Below are positions 34,277-43,551 of a DNA stretch of 61,394 nt, one piece after another. Origin of the DNA: JAAZLS01 sp964585925 (lineage in GTDB: Bacteria; Bacillota; Dethiobacteria; DTU022); NCBI GenBank assembly GCA_964585925.1, contig CAZPFS010000010.1:1-61394 (forward strand), written 5' to 3'. The position numbers and the translations under genes were made by a program. Below the pieces are notes generated by a model. It worked only from the letters and a program-made list of their open reading frames with translations, was not told where the DNA came from and made no database searches. Positions within the stretch are counted from its first letter, which is position 1, and each line of letters begins with the position of its first letter.

Positions 34277-34294
34277 ATTGCGAATCGTCGCAAT
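34277..34294. promoter_or_regulatory. Palindrome in the divergent amidase/aminopeptidase gap
   Basis: ATTGCGA and TCGCAAT flank ATCG, and symmetry extends outward with two mismatches to 13 bases per arm. It lies midway between two divergent genes and may be an operator. No protein is assigned. Confidence 0.4.
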
Positions 34295-34417
34295 ATATAT
34301 CCATTAAATTATATCACATTACTTACAAGTGAGTTGCAGTTGTCTTTTCGTGGGGGTGCTGTCCCTTGCCATCCGGGCACTATTCCAGTAAACTGGCAAC
34401 AGCAACAAATTGGGGGT

Positions 34418-35491
34418 ATGGCATTGCAGGATCCGAGAATCGAACATTTGGCCGGTATTCTGGTGGGCCATTCGGTGGATGTGCAGTCCGGGGAAACGGT
34501 GCTGATCTGTTCAAACGAGCTGGCCCGTCCACTGGTGGAGGCGGTCTACAAAGAGGTATTGATCAAAGGGGCTCATCCTGTTCTTAAGATTAATTTTTCC
34601 ACCCTGGCCCCGTTGTATTATCAACATGCTGCGGAGGAACAGTTGGACAAATTGCTGGAAATCGAAGAATTGATCTATAAACATGCCGGGGTTTTGATCA
34701 ATATTGATGCGCCCGGCAATGTAAAGGATTTAAGCACGGTCGATCCGGAGCGGCTGACCCGCCGGGCCAGAGCGATGCAGCCGATCAAGGAGTTGATCAT
34801 CGCCGACAAGTTGCGCTGGGTATTATGTCATTATCCGACCCAGGCGCTGGCTCAGGAGGCGGAGATGTCCCTGTTGGAATATGAAAAATTTCTTTTCGGG
34901 GCTACCAATATAGACTGGCCGGAACAATCGCGTTTTCAAGACCGCATCAAAAAAATATTTGACGCCGGTTCCCGGGTGAGGATCGCCGGGCCGGGGACCG
35001 ATCTGGAATTCAGCATTGCCGGGCGTGAAGGCATAAAATGTGACGGGCACCGAAATATGCCGGATGGGGAAGTGTTTTATGCCCCGGTGGAGGACTCTGC
35101 GGAGGGGTATATTACCTATGATTTTCCGGCGATATATTATGGCAAGGAGGTGGACGGGGTTTACCTGGAATTTTCAAAGGGACGGGTGGTAAAAGCCTCT
35201 GCAGAAAAAAACCAGTCTTTCCTGGAAAAAGTTCTGGATACCGATCCCGGGGCCAGGTATATCGGTGAATTCGGAATTGGGGTAAATTATGGGATCACCC
35301 GGTTTACCAAAGACATTTTGTTCGATGAAAAGATCGGGGGCACGGTTCACCTGGCTCTTGGAAGCGCTTACCCCGAATCCGGCGGAAAAAATATATCGGC
35401 GATCCACTGGGATATGATCAAGGATCTGCGCTCCGGGGGGACGATCCGCCTGGACGGGGAGGAAGTCCAAAAAAACGGGAAATTCATTTGA
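34418..35491 (+). CDS. M29-family aminopeptidase
   Basis: A 357-residue metallo-aminopeptidase of the AmpS/PepS type, counted from ATG 34418, where the homologous region begins (DPRIEHLAGILVGHSV). Metal-site motifs include GEVFYAPVEDSAEGYITYD, GEFGIGVN and HLALGSAYPESGGKN followed by HWDMI. It removes N-terminal residues from peptides. The next gene converges on it with only 4 bases between stops, and no terminator is seen there. Confidence 0.9.
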   Translation: MALQDPRIEHLAGILVGHSVDVQSGETVLICSNELARPLVEAVYKEVLIKGAHPVLKINFSTLAPLYYQHAAEEQLDKLLEIEELIYKHAGVLINIDAPGNVKDLSTVDPERLTRRARAMQPIKELIIADKLRWVLCHYPTQALAQEAEMSLLEYEKFLFGATNIDWPEQSRFQDRIKKIFDAGSRVRIAGPGTDLEFSIAGREGIKCDGHRNMPDGEVFYAPVEDSAEGYITYDFPAIYYGKEVDGVYLEFSKGRVVKASAEKNQSFLEKVLDTDPGARYIGEFGIGVNYGITRFTKDILFDEKIGGTVHLALGSAYPESGGKNISAIHWDMIKDLRSGGTIRLDGEEVQKNGKFI

Positions 35492-35495
35492 ATGT

Positions 35496-36464
35496 TCATT
35501 TCAAATCGCAGGCCGCCGGCAGACCCCCGGCTCCCTTGGCCCGGCTGACCGCCCTGACGATAGCCCGAGACATCACCCAGGCGGATAGGCTGCCTACCTG
35601 GTTGATATCGGCCGGTATTTTACCGGTGGCCATACAGAAAACAGTATCACCGTCCAGCATGGTGTGCACCGGACGGATGGCCCGGGCATAGCCGTCATGG
35701 GCCTGTTGGGCAATTTTTGTGGCCTGGGATTTATTCAGGCAGGCGTTGGTGGCCACCACCCCGATAGTGGTATTTCCAGGCCCGGTGTTCTCCTGGCTTT
35801 GGGGGGGTAGGGAGAGATTTTCCCGTAAATACCTCTCCGTATCCAGGAAGGTTTTGTCCCCGTTCAGGGCTCCGGCCACAATCTGCCCGGTAGACGGATC
35901 GGCTACGTCGCCCCAGGCGTTTACCGCTACCAGCGCCCCCACGATCAGATCCCCCACTTTCAGGCTGGCCGTGCCCAAGCCGCTTTTCATCGCTCCCGGG
36001 TGTCCCAGGATCTTGCCCACGGTAGCTCCGGTACCCGCGCCCACGTTGCCTTCCTCCACCGGGCCTTCCCCGGCTGCTGCCGCCGCCCGGTAGCCCATGG
36101 CGGCGTCCGGGCGCACCCGAAAATCGCCGATTCCCAGATCAAACAGCACCGCGGCAGCTACTATGGGCACTTTGGTCACCCCCACATCAAGACCGCAGTT
36201 TTGTTCTTCCAAATATTTCATGGCCCCGCAGGCAGCGTCCAGCCCGAACGCGCTTCCTCCGGTAAGGACTACGGCATGAGCCCTGTCCACCAGGTTCAAG
36301 GGGTGTAGGGCATCCGTTTCCCGGGTGCCGGGAGCGCTGCCCCGCACATCTACCCCTGCTACGGCGCCCTGCGAGCAGATAATTACCGTGCAGCCCGTCA
36401 GGGCTTTTTGATCGCCGGCCTGGCCCACCTTTATACCGGCCACATCGGTGATGGCATTGAACAT
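35496..36464 (-). CDS. P1-family (S58/DmpA) peptidase
   Basis: A 322-residue N-terminal-nucleophile hydrolase. The start NAITDVAGIKVGQAGD, the segment VVLTGGSAFGLDAACG and the self-cleavage region NTTIGVVATNACL are family marks. Members are aminopeptidases or amidases that process themselves into two chains. The ATG has GGAGGG upstream. It lies 66 bases downstream of the OPT transporter on the same strand, so transport and cleavage of peptides are probably co-expressed. Confidence 0.9.
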   Translation of the reverse strand: MFNAITDVAGIKVGQAGDQKALTGCTVIICSQGAVAGVDVRGSAPGTRETDALHPLNLVDRAHAVVLTGGSAFGLDAACGAMKYLEEQNCGLDVGVTKVPIVAAAVLFDLGIGDFRVRPDAAMGYRAAAAAGEGPVEEGNVGAGTGATVGKILGHPGAMKSGLGTASLKVGDLIVGALVAVNAWGDVADPSTGQIVAGALNGDKTFLDTERYLRENLSLPPQSQENTGPGNTTIGVVATNACLNKSQATKIAQQAHDGYARAIRPVHTMLDGDTVFCMATGKIPADINQVGSLSAWVMSRAIVRAVSRAKGAGGLPAACDLK

Positions 36465-36530
36465 AAAGAACCCTCCAATCTTCCGTCAAGTATTCGGCTT
36501 GCCGCCCTTCCTTTTTCAGGGGAGGCTTTC

Positions 36531-38147
36531 TTAGGTCCGGGCGATGACCTGAATTATGGCCAGCAGCACACCGGTAACGCCCTCTCCCCCCAGAAAACCC
36601 GAGGATATAAGCTGTGCCCTGGGGTTAAAATCAGGCCATTTGTGATTTGTGATCACTCTCAGCAGGCCGCCCAGGCCGGCAGCAGAGGAGATAACCATGG
36701 GCAGGTAAATGCCGATGCCGATGGTCATTCCGGGGATATTGAACCAGTAAAGGAGGATACCCAGCACCAGTCCGGTCAGGAATGCCGGGGTATTGAAGAG
36801 CCCGCTCACCATGGCCGCTACGGCTGAAGCCTGCGGGGCCGGAAATTCTGTCCCTGAACCCATGGCGCCGTAAGCCTGATGTAAGACAAACAGCACTCCT
36901 ACCGAGACCGCTGCTCCGACTATACCTCCGATCAGTTCCGCATAGATCTGGGCCTTGGGGGCGGTCTTCAAGATGTAACCGGCTTTGAAATCCTGCAGGT
37001 TGTCGCCGGCCAGTCCGCAGGCCACCGCCACTACCGCTGCTATGAAAAAAGCAGTCTGAGGGGCCGGAGCAGAAACCAGTTTTACTGCCAGGAGCACTAT
37101 AATGCCGAAAGTCTCCATAGGATCGATGCCGGTCTGTCCGGACAAAGTGGCAGCCATGGCGGTAGTCAGCCAGACTCCAACCACGGTGATCAGGGTTGGC
37201 ACAAAGCCCAGATCGGCCAAAGTCGATAAAGCCAGCACAACAACTATCAGCAGTAACGGCATTTTTTTCAGGTTAATATCTCCCGTGCCGCCAAAGAGCG
37301 GGCTGAAAATTTCCCTTGCTTTGGGCAACACCCCTTTCAGCAGGACGCCGGCTCCGGAGCCCACGATCATCCCGATGCCAAAACTCTCTCTGATCGCAGA
37401 AGCTGCTTCCAGGGTTAAAAAGCCGCGGTTAACCGCGATCGGGATAAACAGAAAATAACTAAGTGCTGCTCCCAAAAACCAGGTGCCCGTAAACAGGGGG
37501 CCTATTATGTAACCGATACCTACCGCCATGGGCGACAGCCACACTCCGAACTGAATGTGGCGGGCCCACAGCCCGGGGGGGGCCCAGGCACCGGGAATCA
37601 GGCTCCATTTATCACGCAAGGCGGTAAAAACCGCCGAAACTCCCAGGGAACCGAACAGCCAACGGGCTTTTCCGCCGCCTTCATCGCCGGCCAGCACGGT
37701 TTCTGCGGCGGCGACCCCTACTGGAAAGGGCAGTTTTTCTGCTTCGATAAAATGAGGTCTGAGTACGGCCACGAAAATTACCCCCAGGATGACCCCGGAC
37801 AAAGTAACCACCAGCAGCGGCAGGATATCGATCCGGGCTGTTTTATCCAGCATCCAGATGCCGGGGATGGTAAACGCCAAACCGCCGGCCACCATTCCGC
37901 CGGCCGACATGGCGGTATGAGTCACGTTGATTTCATTGATATTGGTTTTGCCCAGAGTTTTCAACAGGGTTAGCGAAAGGATTGCCACAAAAATGGTGGG
38001 CCAGGGCAGGGCGCCCATTCTCAGGGCCACGTACATGGAACTGGTGCTGATAACCACCGAACCCAGAGCACCGAACAAAACTGCCCTCCAGGTGAACTGT
38101 TCCTTAAAACGGGTGGGGTGATGCCCGGGGGATTGTTTTTTCACCAT
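36531..38147 (-). CDS. OPT-family oligopeptide transporter
   Basis: A 538-residue integral membrane protein with about 14 hydrophobic segments, recognised as the oligopeptide transporter (OPT) family. These are secondary transporters for peptides or metal chelates. Family-like segments include FKEQFTWRAVLFGALGSVV at the N-terminus, VTHTAMSAGGMVAGGLAF and LVLGILLYWFNIPGMTIGIG. GAGGTG stands just before the ATG. It is followed by the P1 peptidase and preceded by a small membrane protein in the same direction. Confidence 0.9.
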   Translation of the reverse strand: MVKKQSPGHHPTRFKEQFTWRAVLFGALGSVVISTSSMYVALRMGALPWPTIFVAILSLTLLKTLGKTNINEINVTHTAMSAGGMVAGGLAFTIPGIWMLDKTARIDILPLLVVTLSGVILGVIFVAVLRPHFIEAEKLPFPVGVAAAETVLAGDEGGGKARWLFGSLGVSAVFTALRDKWSLIPGAWAPPGLWARHIQFGVWLSPMAVGIGYIIGPLFTGTWFLGAALSYFLFIPIAVNRGFLTLEAASAIRESFGIGMIVGSGAGVLLKGVLPKAREIFSPLFGGTGDINLKKMPLLLIVVVLALSTLADLGFVPTLITVVGVWLTTAMAATLSGQTGIDPMETFGIIVLLAVKLVSAPAPQTAFFIAAVVAVACGLAGDNLQDFKAGYILKTAPKAQIYAELIGGIVGAAVSVGVLFVLHQAYGAMGSGTEFPAPQASAVAAMVSGLFNTPAFLTGLVLGILLYWFNIPGMTIGIGIYLPMVISSAAGLGGLLRVITNHKWPDFNPRAQLISSGFLGGEGVTGVLLAIIQVIART

Positions 38148-38173
38148 TGCACCTCTATTTTTTTCGGTTATAT

Positions 38174-38503
38174 TTAATCAAACAACAACATATTCAACCC
38201 GGATATAATGACCGCAATTGCCAGGGCATGCCAAAAACCCGGAATATGCAGGTTACGGACCAGGGTACCGGTTAGCATGACCATCAGGGTATTGATCACC
38301 AGCGTGAAAATCCCGAAAGTAAGCAAATTTACAGGGAGGGTCAACAAGAGCAGAACCGGCCTGACCAGGATGTTTACCAGGCCCAGTACCAGCCCGCTCC
38401 AGAGCAACAGCGCCGGGCTGCTAAAGGTAATTCTAGGGAAAAAAATGGAGGCAAGGTAAAATCCGCCTGTATTCAGCAACAGTTTGATAATAATGGCCCG
38501 CAA
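38174..38503 (-). CDS. YvlD/phage-holin-superfamily-IV membrane protein
   Basis: A 109-residue membrane protein from TTG 38503, supported by AGGGGATGAAG upstream; an alternative start at 38578 gives 134 residues. Four hydrophobic segments include LLLWSGLVLGLVNILVRPVL and LVINTLMVMLTGTLV, typical of the four-helix family PF04020. In bacilli a relative, YvlD, belongs to an envelope-stress operon. The role here is unknown. It is 26 bases from the OPT transporter start. Confidence 0.82.
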   Translation of the reverse strand: MRAIIIKLLLNTGGFYLASIFFPRITFSSPALLLWSGLVLGLVNILVRPVLLLLTLPVNLLTFGIFTLVINTLMVMLTGTLVRNLHIPGFWHALAIAVIISGLNMLLFD

Positions 38504-38614
38504 AACTTCATCCCCTGCTTTTACACTTACTTTTCGGAAGCCAATATCTAATATATCTAAACCGGAAATAATAAGCAAACCCTTCCGGTGAAGTGGGAGC
38601 GGAAAAAGGAAAAG

Positions 38615-39562
38615 CTATTTTCCTTTCAGGATGGCAAGGGGAGGTTTCCCGGCTTTTACCGTGACGATGCTGTCCAACTTTCCCTTTTCATAAATCACCA
38701 TGCAAGCGGCCGCAATCACGATTACCCCCCCGATAGCCTGAATGGGCAAAATCATTTCCCGGAAAAAAACCCAGCCAAAAAAGGTTGTGGTTATGGGTAA
38801 AAAATTTGAAAAAAGGGCGGTAGGGGTCACTCCCAGGATATCCAGGGAACGAACATAGATCACAAAGCCGATTCCGGAACTGAAAATCCCCAGAAAAACA
38901 ATCCAGGCAACCATTTCTCTGGTCAACAGACCGGAATGCGGAAGGTTTCGAAGGGCATAGGGGGCCAAAAACAAAGCGGTGCAGGCAATCTGGAAAAAAG
39001 ACAACGAAACATCGGAATAATGGGAATGAATTTTTTCAGTCAGGAAATTGTAGGCGTTCCAACACAACACCGCCCCGAAAATCAGCAGGTAACCGGTGAG
39101 TCTTCCCTGGAAAAGTTCCTTAAAATCGGCGCCGATGATTATGCCCACACCCAGAAGTGAGCCGATCCCGCCTAGCAGCATCAATCCCGTAATGGGACGG
39201 CTGTAAAAAATTTTTTCGATCAAAATGGACACGATGGGTACGCAGGCCAGGCAAAGGGTAATTATGGACAGGGGCAGGTAGCCGATGGCGGTATACTCCA
39301 GGGAAAAATAGCCGATCTCTCCGGTGAGCGCGCTCAGAATCAGCAGGGGTATATGACGCTTGTGAAGATAGAATTTCCGATCGCTGATCATTTTGATCAC
39401 AAATACTGCGCACAGAGCCAGGCAGTAACGGAAAAACAGCAATACAAGCACATCTATTACCCCAAGGCATTTTTTGGCGGCCACATAATCCAATCCCCAA
39501 GTAAGGCTCAGGCCGGTCATAAGGATATACACCATTATTTTTTTTGATCGGGCAGTAATCAT
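38615..39562 (-). CDS. EamA/DMT-family transporter
   Basis: A 315-residue membrane protein with ten hydrophobic segments arranged as two EamA repeats. The first repeat begins VYILMTGLSLTWGLDYVAAK and the second VLCWNAYNFLTEKIH. Drug/metabolite transporters of this kind export amino acids or other metabolites. The ATG at 39562 (MITARSKK) is chosen because the membrane domain follows at once. An ATG 66 bases upstream is in frame. The substrate is unknown. Confidence 0.87.
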   Translation of the reverse strand: MITARSKKIMVYILMTGLSLTWGLDYVAAKKCLGVIDVLVLLFFRYCLALCAVFVIKMISDRKFYLHKRHIPLLILSALTGEIGYFSLEYTAIGYLPLSIITLCLACVPIVSILIEKIFYSRPITGLMLLGGIGSLLGVGIIIGADFKELFQGRLTGYLLIFGAVLCWNAYNFLTEKIHSHYSDVSLSFFQIACTALFLAPYALRNLPHSGLLTREMVAWIVFLGIFSSGIGFVIYVRSLDILGVTPTALFSNFLPITTTFFGWVFFREMILPIQAIGGVIVIAAACMVIYEKGKLDSIVTVKAGKPPLAILKGK

Positions 39563-40039
39563 AAATTGCCGGCTTCCATCATGTTTTCCAACCAATCCCT
39601 TCAGAGACACTATAACAGATATTGTCAAGAAACTGGAGGGGTAGAATATTCGGAACGGATAATAATTGATGAATAGTGGGTAATTTGCAATTATCAGAGA
39701 GCATTCACAAATTTTGCTGAATCAAAATACGGTTAAAGCAGACACTTGGCTTGATAAGTACAATTTGATATTGTATGATTACTGTGACCATTCTACCCAA
39801 TATTGACAAGTTTTTGTTTTTTACTGCCGGCATGGCTTTACCGGTGATTTTCACCCTTTATCGGACCCGTCTACAAACGTTTGTCATATTGAGGGTGCAA
39901 ATATAGTAATAATGTTATTCCTATTCACCTGATCAGGATATATATCATGAGAAAGATGATTGCAAGGAGGGGTTTATAATTTTTTATTTCAGCCTAGGCA
40001 AATCAAGGTAATTTGCCCAAAAAGACTGGAGGGAAGAAA
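39563..40039. other. Regulatory gap between the DMT transporter and the Mop-like gene
   Basis: No gene seen. It contains the perfect palindrome and candidate promoter reported separately, an AT-rich tract, and an AGGAGG at 39965-39970 that precedes no convincing reading frame. Confidence 0.5.
39873..39909 (+). promoter_or_regulatory. Palindromic site overlapping a candidate promoter of the Mop-like operon
   Basis: ACAAACGTTTGT (39873-39884) is a perfect 12-base palindrome. It overlaps TTGTCA (39881-39886), followed at 17 bases by TAGTAA or at 15 bases by TATAGT. The promoter is of middling quality. A repressor or activator site is inferred. Confidence 0.4.
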
Positions 40040-42715
40040 TTGAACCAAATTAAATTCAAGGTTAACGGTGTGTTGCACCAGGCGGTAGTCAATTCCGAGC
40101 TGACATTGCTTGATCTGCTTCGAGATCAGCTGCATCTGACCGGGGCCAAACAGTCATGCGATAAAACTGGACAATGCGGGGCCTGCACAGTGATTGTGGA
40201 TGGCAAAGCGGTTAGATCCTGTCTGCTCAAAGCAGCCAAACTGAATGGCGCCGATATTATCACCGTGGAAGGGTTGGGCACTATTGAAAATCCGCACCTG
40301 ATTCAGGAGGCATTTGTTCTGGCCGGTGCTATCCAGTGCGGTTACTGTACTGCAGGAATGATCATGTCTGCCAAGGCTTTGCTCGATCAGAACAACAATC
40401 CCAGCACTGAAGAAATCAAGAAAGCCCTGCGCCATAATCTGTGCCGCTGTACAGGATACGTTAAGATCATTGATGCCATTAAACTTGCCGGGCGTTTTCT
40501 GCGCGGCGAGATCCGTCCGGAAGATGTGCGCCCTGATCCGGACGGCCCCAAGATTGGAGTGTCTCATCCCCGTCCCACAGCCTGGGCCGTAGCCTGCGGG
40601 GAGGCCAAGTACACAGCTGATATCATTATTCCCGGGGCTCTGGAGTTGGCCGCTGTGCGCAGCCCGCATCCCCACGCACTGATCAAAAATATAAATTATT
40701 TGGAAGCGGAAAAAATGCCGGGCGTGGCTGGGGTGATCACCGCGAAAGATATAAAGGGTACGAACCGTCTGCTGATGACCATTGACGATCGGCCGGTCCT
40801 CTGCGAGGATAAAGTGCGCTTTATCGGCGACCCGGTCGCGGCGGTGGTGGCGGAAACCAGAGAACAGGCCCTGGAGGCCGCCCGGGCGGTGAAGGTGGAG
40901 TACGAACTGTTGCCGGTTCTGGACTCGCCGCAGAGTGCGCTGGCGGAGGGTGCGGTACAGTTACATGACCGATGGCCCAATCTTTGCTATACCAAACCCC
41001 TGATCAGAGGTGATGCCGGGAAAGCCTTCGGCGAAGCGGCGGCAGCGGTTGAAAGCCATTTCTCAACCCAGATCAATCATCAGGCTCCCCTGGAAACAGA
41101 GGCCAGTGCGGCCTATCTGGAGGGGGAAGGCGAAGATGCGCAGTTGGTAATTATCGGCCGCAGCATCGATATTCACTATCACCTGCACATGCTTCAGGAA
41201 GCCCTGGGCTGGGAAAACATGCGCTATGAGGAAGCCCAGGCGGGAGGGCAATTCGGGATAAAGTTGGAGATTACCTCTGAAGATCTGGCCGGTGCGGCAG
41301 CACTTAAATTCAGGCGGCCGGTCCGTTATATTCCCAGTTTAAGTGAATCCATGCTGATGACCCCCAAGAGGCACCCTTACGATATGCAGGTCAAACTCGG
41401 CGCCGATAAAGAAGGTCGTCTGAATGCCCTGGAAATGGATATGGTGGTGGACAATGGTGCTTACTACTCAATCGGGGACGATATTGTCCGCCGGTCTTTA
41501 CTGATGCTGACCAGCGCCTACCACATTCCCAATATTCAGGCCAACAGCCGGCTGGTTTACACCAACAATCCCTGGGGTTCCGCGGCGAGGGGCGCCGGGC
41601 CGCCCCAGTCCAATTTTGCGGTGGAGTGTGCGGTAAATATGCTGGCCGAACGGATGGGTATCGATCCGCTCCAGTTCCGCCGGCAAAATTCCCTGCAGCC
41701 GGGCCAGCTGACCTCAACCGGTATCAAAATCAGCCAGTGGCCTTTTCCCGAGCTGTGTGATGCTCTCAGGCCGCATTTTGAGCGGGCTTGCCGCGAGGCC
41801 CGGGAACACCGGGAGGGGGTGGTCAAACGAGGCGTGGGGTTGGCGGCGGGAGCGTTTGGGATCGGCGATCCGGCGGATGAGGCTTTGGTGGCGCTGGAAA
41901 TTGATCCCGATGGCGGCGTTACCATCTATGCGGGCGTGGCTGATCCCGGCGAGGGCAATGATTCCATGCTTACCCAGTTGGCTGCAGACGGGCTGAACCT
42001 GTCTTTGGACAAAGTCCGACTCCAAACCCGGAATACGGATCTGACCCCTGCCACCGGTTTTGCCGCAGGCAGCCGGATGACTTACATGGCCGGCGGAGCA
42101 CTTCTAAATGCCATTGATCAGCTCAAGGAGGCCATGAAAAAATCTGGCGCAAATACCCACCAGGGGCTTAAAGAAGCCGGTTACCCCACCCGTTTTATGG
42201 GTAAAAAAACCACCCTGCAAGAGGTCCCGGCCGATGAGGCGATGGATCCGGAAACAGGTCAGGGCGCGTCCTTTGAATCGCAGGTGATGGCTTTGCAGAT
42301 GGCAGAGCTGGAGGTTAACACGGAAACGGGAGAGGTTAAAATTTTGAAAATGACCACTGCCGTTGACGCCGGGCCGGTCATCAATCCCCACAATTTTGAG
42401 GGGCAGTTGGAAGGCGGTGCGGATATGGGCGCCGGCTACGCCTTGCGCGAAGAGTACATTGCAGGTTACTCCAGGGACTGGGTTACATTCAAGTTCCCGA
42501 AAATTGAAAATTCCTTTGTGATGGAATCGATCATCCGGGAGACCCCGCGGGAACGGGGCGTGAAGGGCTCTACCGGGATTGGCGAGCTGACCCTGCTTCC
42601 CACCGCGCCGGCGATCATCAGCGGGATCAAGGATGCGGCGGGGATATGGGTTTGTGATCTGCCGGCTACGCCGGAGAAAATTAAAGCGGCGCTGGCCGGA
42701 ACACGGTCTAAATGA
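40040..42715 (+). CDS. Mop-like molybdenum hydroxylase (aldehyde oxidoreductase)
   Basis: An 891-residue single-chain hydroxylase from TTG 40040 (GGAGGG upstream). The N-terminal [2Fe-2S] domain has CDKTGQCGAC (about 40-49) and the second has CGYCTAGM and CRCTGY (about 100-140). The Mo-binding domains carry WGSAARGAGPPQSNFAVE and the catalytic Glu in GIGELTLLP (about 850). The fused layout without an FAD subunit and the length match Desulfovibrio aldehyde oxidoreductase (Mop, about 907 residues). A selenium-dependent xanthine dehydrogenase-like role is the alternative, given the YgeY/hydantoinase genes nearby. It overlaps the next gene by 4 bases. Confidence 0.88.
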   Translation: MNQIKFKVNGVLHQAVVNSELTLLDLLRDQLHLTGAKQSCDKTGQCGACTVIVDGKAVRSCLLKAAKLNGADIITVEGLGTIENPHLIQEAFVLAGAIQCGYCTAGMIMSAKALLDQNNNPSTEEIKKALRHNLCRCTGYVKIIDAIKLAGRFLRGEIRPEDVRPDPDGPKIGVSHPRPTAWAVACGEAKYTADIIIPGALELAAVRSPHPHALIKNINYLEAEKMPGVAGVITAKDIKGTNRLLMTIDDRPVLCEDKVRFIGDPVAAVVAETREQALEAARAVKVEYELLPVLDSPQSALAEGAVQLHDRWPNLCYTKPLIRGDAGKAFGEAAAAVESHFSTQINHQAPLETEASAAYLEGEGEDAQLVIIGRSIDIHYHLHMLQEALGWENMRYEEAQAGGQFGIKLEITSEDLAGAAALKFRRPVRYIPSLSESMLMTPKRHPYDMQVKLGADKEGRLNALEMDMVVDNGAYYSIGDDIVRRSLLMLTSAYHIPNIQANSRLVYTNNPWGSAARGAGPPQSNFAVECAVNMLAERMGIDPLQFRRQNSLQPGQLTSTGIKISQWPFPELCDALRPHFERACREAREHREGVVKRGVGLAAGAFGIGDPADEALVALEIDPDGGVTIYAGVADPGEGNDSMLTQLAADGLNLSLDKVRLQTRNTDLTPATGFAAGSRMTYMAGGALLNAIDQLKEAMKKSGANTHQGLKEAGYPTRFMGKKTTLQEVPADEAMDPETGQGASFESQVMALQMAELEVNTETGEVKILKMTTAVDAGPVINPHNFEGQLEGGADMGAGYALREEYIAGYSRDWVTFKFPKIENSFVMESIIRETPRERGVKGSTGIGELTLLPTAPAIISGIKDAAGIWVCDLPATPEKIKAALAGTRSK

Positions 42716-43074
42716 GTGTGGATCAGACAAAAAATAAGGGGGGGCCGGGTGAGCCCGGCTCCCGCGGTTACCGAATTGTCGCCGGCCACAGCATTGTTTT
42801 TGACGACGAAGGCTATTTTTGGCGATTTGGTGACTGGAAGGAAGAAATCGCCGAAGCCATGTCCCTGGAGTGCGGTTTTGATCTTGCCGAAAATCATTGG
42901 AAAGTAATACAATTCATGCGGGATTTTTACAGTTACCACGGAAGGGCGCCCTTGAACCGGCAACTTACTAAGGGCACCGGTTTGAGCATGCTTGACATTG
43001 AAAGCCTTTTCCCGGGCGGAATCAAGCGTACTGCCCGCCGTATTGCCGGTTTGCCAAATCCGAGAACCTGTTAG
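42712..43074 (+). CDS. DsrC/TusE-family sulfur carrier
   Basis: A 120-residue protein of the DsrC/TusE family. It has FDDEGYFWRFGDWKEEIAEA, then AENHWKVIQFMRDFYSYHG and the C-terminal arm FPGGIKRTARRIAGLPNPRTC. The last residue is Cys, the persulfide-carrying position. The second Cys of dissimilatory DsrC, about ten residues earlier, is Ala (RTARRI), so it is TusE-like rather than a DsrAB partner. It is translated from an ATGA overlap with the Mop-like gene, and no other tus or dsr genes are present. A role in sulfuration of the Mo centre is a hypothesis. Confidence 0.85.
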   Translation: MSVDQTKNKGGPGEPGSRGYRIVAGHSIVFDDEGYFWRFGDWKEEIAEAMSLECGFDLAENHWKVIQFMRDFYSYHGRAPLNRQLTKGTGLSMLDIESLFPGGIKRTARRIAGLPNPRTC

Positions 43075-43093
43075 ATTCAGGAAGCGAAATCGG

Positions 43094-43146
43094 GGTCGAG
43101 TAGGCCACGCCAGCAGGGTGGAGGCAGGGCATACTCGACCTTGTTT
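43094..43146 (+). terminator. Terminator-like hairpin after the DsrC-like gene
   Basis: GGTCGAGTA (43094-43102) pairs perfectly with TACTCGACC (43132-43140), with an inner GCCACGCC/GGTGGAGGC stem, followed by TTGTTT. It separates the Mop operon from the cupin gene. Confidence 0.7.
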
Positions 43147-43168
43147 CAAGTAGGATAAATGTTATAAT
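43141..43168 (+). promoter_or_regulatory. Promoter of the cupin-hcp unit
   Basis: TTGTTT (43141-43146), 16 bases, TATAAT (43163-43168), 24 bases before the cupin start codon. The -35 overlaps the tail of the preceding hairpin. Confidence 0.55.
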
Positions 43169-43192
43169 CATTTATCGAGGGAGGTGTTGTTT

Positions 43193-43507
43193 ATGGTTGA
43201 ACGGGTGTTCAAACTGTCCGGCGGCGATAAAAAAATTGTGGAGAAGGTGCTCTTTGATGAGAATATCCATTATATCCACATGATATTTAATAAAGATGAG
43301 GGGCTGCCGGAGCACTTTTCCAATTCCAACGTATACATGACCATTATCCGCGGCAGGCTTTCCATAGGACTGGGAGAACAGGAAATTCACGAATACGGCG
43401 GGGGAACCCTGCTGAAGATTCCTTTTCAAACCAGGATGAATGTCCGAAACCTTCATCCCGAAATACTGGAATTGATTGTGGTAAAGGCGCCTGCTCCGGC
43501 AGGTTAG
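43193..43507 (+). CDS. Small cupin-fold protein
   Basis: A 104-residue single cupin domain. The first motif region is EHFSNSNVYMTIIRGRLSIG and the second GGGTLLKIPFQTRMNVRNL. The metal-binding His set is incomplete, with one clear His in LPEHFSNSN, so it may bind a ligand rather than catalyse. ATG 43193 follows GGGAGG. It is 44 bases upstream of hcp on the same strand, so it may sense or protect against redox or nitrogen oxide stress with it (inference). Confidence 0.75.
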   Translation: MVERVFKLSGGDKKIVEKVLFDENIHYIHMIFNKDEGLPEHFSNSNVYMTIIRGRLSIGLGEQEIHEYGGGTLLKIPFQTRMNVRNLHPEILELIVVKAPAPAG

Positions 43508-43551
43508 GGATTAATAATACTTCAGAAAAATAAGCAAAGGAGGAAACCAAG

